DNA of 64,000 nucleotides from Tetraselmis striata (lineage: Eukaryota > Chlorophyta > Chlorodendrophyceae > Chlorodendrales > Chlorodendraceae). Both the position numbers and the translations under genes were made by a program. This document shows positions 56,701-64,000 of the stretch, in pieces; position 1 is the first letter of the stretch, and every line of letters starts with the position of its first letter. The stretch covers positions 1 to 64,000 of the forward strand of contig VCJN01002961.1 in the NCBI GenBank assembly GCA_006384855.1, in the 5' to 3' direction. The notes under the pieces were generated by a model. The model worked only from the letters and a program-made list of their open reading frames with translations. It made no database searches and was not told the origin of the DNA.

Positions 56701-59700
56701 CTGGCGCAGCTGTCGGCGCAGCAGGCGCAGCTGGCGGAGATGCACCCGGGGGAGGAGGTGCGCGGGCTGGAGGCGCGCCTGGCGGAGGCGCAGACGGCGC
56801 ACAAGAGCGCCAAGGCTGACATCGCGCGGCTCAAGCAGCACGTCAAGGTTCTCACCCCCCCCCCCCCCCCCCCCCCTCCCCGGCCTCTGGGATGCACGCC
56901 AGTGAGCGCCCGCCAGTGCAGGACCATCGCCATCAGGCTGTCGCCGTCTATCTGTCCGCATGTCTCTCCTTGGCGGCACCCAGCCGCCATGGACTATCAT
57001 GGAGGAACCACATGTTGGGGATACGTTTCGTAGGGCCGCCGGCGCTGCTCCATATGATATGGCCCTTGGTCATGTGCAGCTCACATCAGCCACTATCGCG
57101 CCTACCTAGCGGGCTCAGCTCCCAAACACCACATGACAGCAAACAGCTTTGCCCGGCTCGGCATCCCGCCCGGTGAAGCAGCATTGCGGGTATCATGGCC
57201 ATCAGCAGTGGATTGGTTCGTTGCGAGAGCGCATGCTTGGCGATAATGAAAGCGTATGAGATGCGCAGTCTCTGTCGCAGTGCCTACCAACATGCCACCG
57301 CCCGCTGTCACGGTCGCGACTGCCTCCGCATCTAGCCTATGGCTTCACTTGCGCGTGACCAACCGCGGAGGCAATGCAAGATTCGCATCATCTCGAGTCT
57401 CGTGCCACGTCCCCAACTGTCATGACTGACATGCGTATACCCCTAATAATCGTCAGGTTGCGGCGTCGTCCTATGTTTCGTCCTACCAAATGCGTGGGAC
57501 AGTCTGCACACGGCCTCTCTGCGGGCACTCCTCGTCGTGCTTATGATACAACTAACTCCTTACCCACCTGCCTCTTGAACCGCCCTTGTTTGTTACAGGC
57601 CCTGCAAGCATCCGCCAAGAGCGACACCATGCCCAAGCTGTCCGCGGAGCTCACCGCTGAGCGCACAGCGCGCGAGACGGCAGAGTCCAACCTCAAGGCC
57701 GCCAAGTTGTCACTGGGGCGCCGGGAGGTGAGTTATGGCAGTCGGTGGCGGGTTTGGTGTCCCGGTGGTGGGTGGCGTGCCTGAGTGCCTGGCCAAACGC
57801 ATGGCGGCTGACCTCGTCCTGCTACCCGCAGACGATGATCGCCGACCTCAAGGCCAAGGCGGCCAATCTGCAGCAGCAGCTGCAGCAGGACGACCGCTTT
57901 GAGCTCATTGACCGCGCTGTCAACGCCGAGGTGCGCCCTGGGGTCGCGTCCGCATGCCGTGCATGGAGGCACTGGCTCATCAGAGGGCTGACGGGACCAT
58001 GTGTCTCGCACGACCACCAGGCGAAGCTCAAGGCAACGGCCAGCAGCGCGGCGCGCAAGGAGGCGCAGATCCGCAGCCTGCAGGAGCGGCTGGCGGAGGC
58101 GGGGCGCGCCGAGGCTCGCCGCGCCGCGTCGGAGGCGGAGGCGGAGGAGAAGGCGTCCGCGCGTCTGCGGACAGAGCTGCGGCGGAGGGAGACGGAGCTG
58201 CGCAACATGCGCCAGGAGCTGGCTGCGGCGCACGAGGCGCTGGAGATGGCGGCGCAGGTGAGGCCGGACCGCTCGCTCCATTGTCCGACTGTCATTCACC
58301 CATCTTGTCTCCGTTGCCAGTGTCCTCCCTGTTGCTGCGGCATCGCGCCGTGGTGATGCTCTCCTTGGATGCCGTCGCTCTTTACACTTGATCATTATCG
58401 AACTAAACTTCGTATCAAGCTTGACCAGATGCCGAACCAATTCTCTCATTCCCTCTCTCTCGAAAGGCTCGAACTATTTGGCACCCCTTTCGCGCGATTA
58501 CTACCAGTGGCGACATCTGCCCTACAGCAGCTAATACGGGTATGTGGTTTCGGAGCAAGTATCGAAGAACCTGCACTTATCATGGCGGCAAGCCGCTCAT
58601 ACGCACTGCAACTCCAATCGTTGCTCCGCTCCAACTTGCATTGCCCACCTGGAGCAAAGGCCGGGCACTGTCCAGCCCCTCCCCCCCTCGCCCTCGATGA
58701 TCGCACGCCTTCCCCAGAGCCCCAAACATGCCCCACAGGGGCCGGTTGTCAGGCGTTGAAAGTGCATGCCAATGCTCAGTCATGACATGCCCCTGCCGGC
58801 GTGGCACTTGAACGCAGACGTGCACTGCGGTGTCTGACCCACCCCCCCCCCCCCCCCCCCCCCCCCCCCCGCCACCTTGGCTGTCCCACCCTCTGTATGA
58901 CAGAGCGCGGAGGCCGCCGCCATCTCGGAGTCGCATCAGCTCCGGCGCGCCGATGAGCGCGCGGCACGGCAGGCCAAGTTTGCGGAGGACCTCATCGCCG
59001 CCGTGCGCGCGGTGTCGCGCCTGGCGCTGCGTGCCTCCGCCTCGATGCGGTCCGCCGCGGAAGCGGTGGGCACGGCGGCGGAGGCGGCGGCGGCGCCGTG
59101 GCCTGCCTCGCCCTTTGGCGAGGGGGAGGGGGAGCTGGGCGCGGAGTTGTCGGAGATCGCGGGCCTGGTGGGCGCGGTGGGCATCACGCCGGGCGAGGTG
59201 CAGCAGCTGCTTGGCATCGACCGCAGCGGCGGCCGGCGGCGTGGCGCCGGGTCGGCGCAGGCGCAGCGGCCGGCGCCGCAGGCGCAGAGCCTGGCCAAGG
59301 TGTCGTACGCGCTGCGACAGCTGGAGGCCGCGCTGGAGGGTGAGCGGCCACCTTGCCATCCGCCCCTCCTTTCTACCCCCCAATCTAATACCCATCGCAC
59401 CTCAACTGCTGAAGTTTCAGCGGGGATGCAATGGTTTCGGAGCATGGCACCTGAGATACTCCTGTGTTAGTCAGAGCATATCCTCTCAATGCTTCAAACA
59501 TAGAATACACGAACAATAGCCAATGGGGGGGGGGGGGGGGGGGGATTCTACATTCTTCCCAGCCGGCTGCTATTGGTGGCGACGAAACGAAGCAGGGGGC
59601 AAGGGGGGATTCAGCCAGGCTCCAGCGCTGCCCACAGCGGCTGAAGGCCCGCACTACCTGGCCGCCTTGCAGGGATGGCGGCGGAGGATGACCTGGAGAA

Positions 59701-60103
59701 CGCGGACCCCAACCGCGGGGCGCGCCCCCCGGCGGCCGGCTGGGACGCCAAGCCGGTCTCCGCGTTGCTGGAGGGGCTGGAGGCGGAGCTGCGCCACGCG
59801 GAGGGCGAGCTGTCCGCGGCGGCGGAGGCGCAGCGCTCCGCTGCCGGCGCCGCCCCGGCGAGGCGGCTGCGCGAGCGGCGGGTGGAGGTGGACCGCGGCG
59901 CGGTGGGCGAGGTGGTGGCCGGCCTGCGCCCCGCGCGGCGCGGTGGTTCCAGCGCGGAGGAGGAGGAGGAGCTGTCGTTCCAGTACTCCTCCGGCGGGCA
60001 CTCCTCCACCGGCAGCTGGGCGGCCACGGCCCGGGAGATGGGGCACGACCTGGACGCCGCCACCCGGGATGCGCGCGCCAGGCTGGCGCAGCGCAACGCC
60101 TGA
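37712..60103 (+). CDS. Giant coiled-coil protein with N-terminal MSP/ASH-type domain, 41 exons
   Basis: About 3,780 residues over 22.4 kb; exon coordinates are in the two following entries. All introns are GT-AG except one probable GC-AG intron in exon 5, and every junction keeps the frame. Exons 1-3 (residues about 1-123) form an MSP/ASH-type beta-sandwich: LQLEPESLTFEDV, SYTQTVTVTNNLA, LQPGESGRVAITLRV, FFDQKFYATFHF. Such domains occur in centrosome, basal-body and flagellar proteins and in VAPs. Nearly all the rest is predicted coiled coil rich in Glu, Ala, Arg, Leu and Gln (for example LEELERELLAREEAEVEAM), broken by Ser/Pro/Gly linkers and, in exon 34, an acidic run and a Lys/Gly-rich run (GGRKKGGKKRSGAKGNN). 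No transmembrane segment or motor domain is visible. A structural role at a centriole, rootlet or flagellar base is plausible but inferred. Exon 22 start and exon 29 end are the least certain boundaries. TGTAA lies at 60459-60463. Confidence 0.88.
38538..38630 (+). repeat. 35-nt C run followed by (CAGACA)n repeat, intron 3
   Basis: The longest homopolymer in the window, 35 C, is followed by AGAAAACACATAGACACAGA and further CAGACA-like hexamers. Both lie in the intron between exons 3 and 4. ORFs here made of prolines are artefacts of the C run. Confidence 0.85.
48027..48243 (-). repeat. Five GGTTTCGGAGC words in intron 20
   Basis: The 11-mer GCTCCGAAACC occurs at 48059, 48135, 48182 and 48233, with a one-mismatch copy at 48027. 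Its complement GGTTTCGGAGC starts the tRNA-like segments at 272 and 667 and also occurs at 58546 and 59433 (introns 39 and 40). Spacing in intron 20 is 32, 76, 47 and 51 bases and the sequences between are unrelated, so it is not a regular tandem repeat. Confidence 0.75.
48498..60103 (+). other. Exons 21-41 of the giant coiled-coil gene
   Basis: Exons: 48498-48965, 49347-50051, 50190-50408, 50609-50681, 50767-50920, 51034-51084, 51260-51433, 51581-51835, 51955-52365, 52671-52964, 53116-53280, 53420-53521, 53742-54068, 54655-55167, 55603-55806, 56632-56847, 57599-57727, 57832-57930, 58021-58257, 58904-59339, 59673-60103. Introns 21-23 and 40 are phase 1, intron 24 is phase 2 and the rest phase 0. 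Exon 22 could instead start at 49302 (an AG there is also in phase), adding 15 residues. Exon 29 may end at 52365 (GT donor) or 52380 (GC donor). Confidence 0.78.
55849..55940 (+). repeat. TATATATC microsatellite, intron 35
   Basis: About 90 bases of alternating TA with interspersed C or G (TATATATATCTATATATCTA and similar) lie shortly after the donor of intron 35. Simple repeat; the ORFs of alternating Ile/Tyr are its translation. Confidence 0.9.
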
Positions 60104-61400
60104 CAACGACCCCCACTGAAATATGCAAACGCACGCAAACCACCAGCAAATAGTATATAAAAAGCCGCGTGACGCCTGTGCACAGTCTCGCAGCCATACA
60201 AGTATTGTACTTATTTCCTTCGCATCGAACCATGTCAGGAAAGTATTTTCACAATGCGCTCCTGTCTGCATATCAGCTAGTACAGTCTCCGTGGAGGAGC
60301 GGCTCCTTGTGCCCACCCAGCTGGCGCGCCTTCATGCCCTACAGTCATCTGCCGTGATTCCCAGCAGTCCGCCTGACAGCACTCCGTGTTCAAGCTCTCT
60401 CCCTCTCGCTCTCCGCGTGTCTTGTATGGTCCCGCTGGGAACGGGTGCCGGAATACTCTGTAAACCGCTGTGCCATATTGCTATCTAGCAGATAATATCA
60501 GAATAGTATAGTCACACCTAGCTGGGCCAGCATACCCATCAGGACGGAGGTATAGTATAGTCATGCCTCCACCGCCAGGCCGGCAGCCAGTGCTTCTGCC
60601 TCTCACTGCACTAGTCGCGGCACAGCACGAGCTCCGTGAGCGTCCATACACGCCCCCAAACTCACAGTTCACAGAAGAGTCCAGGACACATGTCAGCTGA
60701 GGCGGGGTTGGATGAGGTGACATAGTGCTGCTGGGCTGGTTGTTCGGCTCGCGGATGAGGGCGCTGAGCGGCGCATTGCGCCTCCCGTGAGAGCGCCACC
60801 ACCGGCAGGACCGCCATCATGCGGGCACGGCTGTACAGCAGCTTCTTGCGGGCAATCTCAGTCATGCAGGCATCGACGTATAATGCCGTGCTGCGGCATG
60901 CAGCTCCTGGCAAATATCCAGGGCGCGGAGAGGCTGAGTTGCGGATTGTTGTCGCGGCAAGGCATGAACTGCAACTACTTCCAAGTGCAGGCCAGGATGG
61001 CGTGCGGCAAAGCGGAGCACGGCATCACACACGGCATCACGAAACCATAACCCTCTGCTCTGCGCATCGAATGCCGTGGATAACAATCGGATATCAAGCT
61101 CGTAGGTTACAATATTGGGGCGCGCTGATGTACAGGATAGCACATTGCTTTCTAATTTACGTGACCATATTTAGCACATTATGCATTCTTTTAGCACATT
61201 CTGCTGTCTATTTATTTAATACATGGGCTAGCTGCAAAAGGTGATCGGGAAATCACTCAAAAAGCCATTAGGAAACGCGCAGTGCAGCAATTGCGAGGTG
61301 GCTTATGCTGTCTGCCATCTATTATCTGCTAAAATACTTTGCGAAGGCGTCAAGAATTCGAGCCCTGTGATTGTACGGCTATCAGTTCCATCAGGGGTCA
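60104..61400. other. Downstream flank with possible minus-strand exons
   Basis: On the minus strand, 61143-60862 contains FRDAVCDAVLRFAARHPGLH and, after a likely CAG acceptor near 60912, the frame ending at 60662 contains YVDACMTEIARKKLLYSRAR, ending ADMCPGLFCEL. They look like the last exons of an unidentified gene, but I cannot fix the donor between them. The rest of the stretch is non-coding, including the 3' flank of the giant gene. Confidence 0.33.
61222..61306 (+). repeat. Dispersed repeat, copy C
   Basis: GGTGATCGGGAAATCACTCA, then AGGAAACGCGCAGT, matches the copies at 7804 and 36901. It shares GCGAGGTGG with copy A beyond the core and GCTAGC-GCAA with copy B before it, so the original element was at least 80 bases long. 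Confidence 0.7.
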
Positions 61401-62195
61401 TTAAACCCGGATGTCGCCGTGAAGGAGCACATATCTGACGTTGTCGTTGCGGTAGTCGCGGTGCGCCTTGCATGTCTGGATGTCGTGATGATAGCGTCCC
61501 ACCGCCGACTCTACGTTGTGGCTTCTCATCTGCTTGGAGTGAGGTATTAATACTCGCGCCAATGTGGCAGCGGCGGTGCCGACCATGGCGTCCGAGTCCT
61601 CGTTGTCGCTTGGCAAGGGGACGCCTGTGTAGCGCTGGACGTGCCTGATGCTGCTTCTCGCCTTTGCAACATCCACCGGGTGGACCAGATATGGTAGCAA
61701 CAAGCGTCCGCGGCGATAGTCCCCGCTGGCGCTTCTTCTATCGTCGCCGTTGTCTCTCTTGGTCGTCGGTGAAGGCTGCTGCGCCCCCCGTTGATGAGAC
61801 GGGTACACGATGTCGGGGAGATGCAGCTGCTGAGCTTGGGCTTTATTTTCTACGGCTGAGCCTGGGATCGTGATCGGCTGCCGGTACGAATTCGGCTGGC
61901 GCGGCGAAGGCTGGTGGACGCGGCCGCCTGTGGTCGTGCTGCAGTGCTCCGAGTGTCGGTGGTACGCCTCTGGCTGATACACCGCCGTCCTCAGTAGCAT
62001 TCTGGGGTGGCCGCTGCTGCAGCTGAGGGACGGCCGCTCCAGAAACCTGGGGAAGATGGTTTCGGCAGCCGCCATTGCGACGTCGGGCTGTCTGAAGTAG
62101 ATTGCTGCTTGCCCTTGGTGGAGGGCGAGCACAGTGAGCTCTCGTCGTAGGGGAGACGGGCCGTCTAGATGAGTTAGTCGTGCTGCTCGGCGCAA
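61401..62195 (-). CDS. Hypothetical 264-codon ORF
   Basis: A long single ORF on the minus strand. The first half is low-complexity, with Gln, His, Ser and Pro. The C-terminal half is more protein-like: VQRYTGVPLPSDNEDSDAMV, TAAATLARVLIPHSKQMRSH and YHHDIQTCKAHRDYRNDNVR, ending LLHGDIRV. I do not recognise it. It lies about 0.7 kb from the hAT transposase end on the same strand, so it may be another part of that element or a separate gene. Confidence 0.4.
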   Translation of the reverse strand: MRRAARLTHLDGPSPLRRELTVLALHQGQAAIYFRQPDVAMAAAETIFPRFLERPSLSCSSGHPRMLLRTAVYQPEAYHRHSEHCSTTTGGRVHQPSPRQPNSYRQPITIPGSAVENKAQAQQLHLPDIVYPSHQRGAQQPSPTTKRDNGDDRRSASGDYRRGRLLLPYLVHPVDVAKARSSIRHVQRYTGVPLPSDNEDSDAMVGTAAATLARVLIPHSKQMRSHNVESAVGRYHHDIQTCKAHRDYRNDNVRYVLLHGDIRV

Positions 62196-62931
62196 GCCAC
62201 ACTATTACCCCGCCCGCGCCTCGTTTGCAGCAGCGGTCGTAGTATAAAAGTACGTTTTTCATGCACTTTTACTTACGCTGTACAAGTGCCGGTAACAGTA
62301 TCCATCATGTACCCCAGCATGTGAAGTAAATTACCGGTAAGGTTCGCCCCGAGACATCTTATGGCGAAGGCGCCCAGCACTTGACCTCTTATGGCGCCGA
62401 GTTGAGTGGTATTAGGTCTTTTCATAGCAATCAGACCATTGCCTTATCAGAACCCCAAAGGGCCTATGCATCAACCGGGTAACCCGGGTCAGGCCGGGCC
62501 AATACTGCCGAAATGTACATCGACCAGGAAAGCATGTAGTGGCTCTCCAGCGTTTTGCCGCACTACTGGATAGGAAGAGCGTGGTGCCTGCAAACCGCGC
62601 TTAAGCGCCGTGACCTTGGATTGAGTCATAGAGTATCAGCCTAAACATTACCTCGTCTTTATATGAGGATTATGCGGAACTTGCTATGAATACGGTATCA
62701 TATGTTTAGCGCAATACGTACCGCTATAACAGCTGCTGATATAGGAGTAAATCACTGTAATTTAAAAAAAGATAGTATTACCAGTAGTATTTTACTATTA
62801 ATAACTACCTTAACTAACCCCCCCCCCCCCCCCCCGTTTAAAATTTCCCGGGTCTGAAGACCAATGCTGAGTATTATTTTGCTACAGTGTGCAGAATGCA
62901 TCAAGGAGCTTGCAAATCACATCAGAGTGAA
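62196..62931. other. AT-richer spacer with a C run
   Basis: No ORF of note. An 18-nt C run at 62818-62835 sits in AT-rich sequence. GACCTCTTATGGCG-like words near 62350-62400 form a short imperfect direct repeat. Nothing else seen. Confidence 0.45.
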
Positions 62932-63528
62932 CTAGGGTGGTCGGGAATGGTTACATCGAGCAGCAATTCTAGATAGGTAGCATCCCAACATCACTCTAGG
63001 TAAGAACAATGGCGTCATCGCTGTGGGTGCTGGGGGTGCTGCGCCATGCTCAGCGAGCGTGTCATCAGCCTCAATGGCATCTACCAGAGCATCCTCGACC
63101 ATGTTCAACACATCATGATCATAATTCTCAAGTAGGCGCAGATTGACATAGCAGTAGAGAAAAAGCTTGACAACATTGTCATGTTTAAGATAAGCACGGC
63201 CTTTGGGGGTCACTCGCTTATGAATAGAGTGAATGCGCTCCACGGGGCAAGCAGTGGGGGAGCAAGAGAGCACACGGAGAGCAACATCCTTCGGATAAGT
63301 GGAGCACTTGATGTAGTTGGTCCACCACAAAAGAGGGCATTCCGCCACCAGACACTTCATGATTGCCTTCCGAGTCCCCGGGAGCTCACATCCATGGTTG
63401 CTCTCCATCCACGCAGCTTGTAGGCGAGCATGCCTTTCGTTGGCATGATAAGTCGCCTCCTGCCGAGCGGCGTGAGAAACGCCAACGCCGGGCAGGTAGC
63501 TGTTGACGTTCTTGACTGTCGCATCCAA
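62932..63528 (-). mobile_element. hAT transposase C-terminal dimerisation domain, partial
   Basis: The 198-codon frame carries the hAT C-terminal signature in order: WWTNYIKCSTYPKDVALRVL, SCSPTACPVERIHSIHKR, then GRAYLKHDNVVKLFLYCYVN and LRLLE. This region mediates dimerisation of hAT transposases. The frame opens right after a TAG at 63531-63529, and GATAG there could equally be an acceptor, so this is either the last exon of an intron-containing element or a truncated copy. No catalytic core is visible in the remaining 470 bases. The presence of SPTACPVER instead of the usual S-[AS]-x-ER hints at divergence. Terminal repeats were not identified. Confidence 0.72.
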
Positions 63529-63769
63529 CTATCGCAGATACAGCCTATATCATCAATGAGCGATGAGCCCAGTACTAGGGTTTGATGGAGGAGTACAGTA
63601 TCCCCTATAGTATTCCCGCCGCGCGTAGTCTTTCATGCAACAGTCGTAGTAAATTGCGTGTTTAAGCTTTCATTTATTACGCTGTATGATAAAAACGTGT
63701 TTATGGGGTTTCCTAACGGATTAAAGCTGTCCTAGTGCGACCCGTACGGTCTTTCGTGGCTTCAAGCGG

Positions 63770-63988
63770 TTACCATCGGGTTTTGGTACGGGCTGCCCCA
63801 TCGCCGGCGAGCCCTGCGCTCCCGGCCGGGGAGCTACTTAGGACAGCCACCAGCAGCTCGTCTGCCATCTTCCAGCTCGCTGCCTTCGGCAGCGGCTTCG
63901 CGTACTTGTGCGCGCGAGGGTCACTGAGGCTGAACAAGTCCGCACCGAGGTTCATCCACCCGGTAGTGAGTCGTCGTGCCGCGCACAT
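63770..63988 (-). CDS. Hypothetical exon near window edge
   Basis: A 72-codon frame, MCAARRLTTGWMNLGADLFS, continuing HKYAKPLPKAASWKMADELL and ending TKTRW. The Trp/Lys/Leu content is protein-like. It may be an upstream exon of the hAT element or part of a gene continuing beyond the window. Confidence 0.27.
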   Translation of the reverse strand: MCAARRLTTGWMNLGADLFSLSDPRAHKYAKPLPKAASWKMADELLVAVLSSSPAGSAGLAGDGAARTKTRW

Positions 63989-64000
63989 GCGTTACAACAT

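Overview
This is nuclear DNA from a GC-rich, intron-rich eukaryotic microbe. Genes are split by GT-AG introns (mostly GTG/GTGAG donors and CAG acceptors), there are no operons or Shine-Dalgarno sites, and much of the sequence is repeats and transposon debris. A flagellated alga, perhaps a green one, is my best guess. It rests on GC-rich Ala/Glu/Arg-rich proteins, TGTAA words (the green-algal poly(A) signal) downstream of several stops, and a giant coiled-coil protein with an N-terminal MSP/ASH-type domain as in centriole and flagellum proteins. No gene fixes the taxon.

Layout. 0-1.1 kb: two tandem copies of a 395-bp repeat containing a tRNA-like A box and B box, plus an inverted partial copy. 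1.9-5.3 kb (minus): a multi-exon 5'-nucleotidase-type metallophosphoesterase with C-terminal EF-hands. 5.3-6.0 kb (minus): exons resembling a DUF1499 protein start. 6-8.7 kb: non-coding, with an AT-rich island. 8.75-11.5 kb (plus): a BED-like zinc-finger gene that runs into a 984-bp array of 30- and 34-nt units open in all frames. 12.2-13.0 kb (minus): a cysteine-rich ORF like the PiggyBac C-terminus. 13-20 kb: repeats, including a triplicated 371-bp palindromic element and a 0.9-kb inverted repeat. 20-27 kb: fragmentary, probably transposon-derived genes. 28.4-30.45 kb (plus): an F-box/leucine-rich-repeat gene with a 15-nt microexon. 32.2-32.9 kb: a 68-bp minisatellite. 37.7-60.1 kb (plus): one 41-exon gene for a coiled-coil protein of about 3,780 residues. 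61-64 kb: a hypothetical ORF and the C-terminal dimerisation domain of a hAT transposase.

The best-supported genes are the nucleotidase, the LRR gene and the giant coiled-coil gene. Each was rebuilt exon by exon with consistent splice phase and family motifs continuing across junctions. Smaller single ORFs in the repeat-rich stretches are given with low confidence. Twenty-nine pure C or G runs of 14-35 nt are scattered through introns and intergenic DNA; no comparable A or T runs were seen. No functional link between the genes is apparent.
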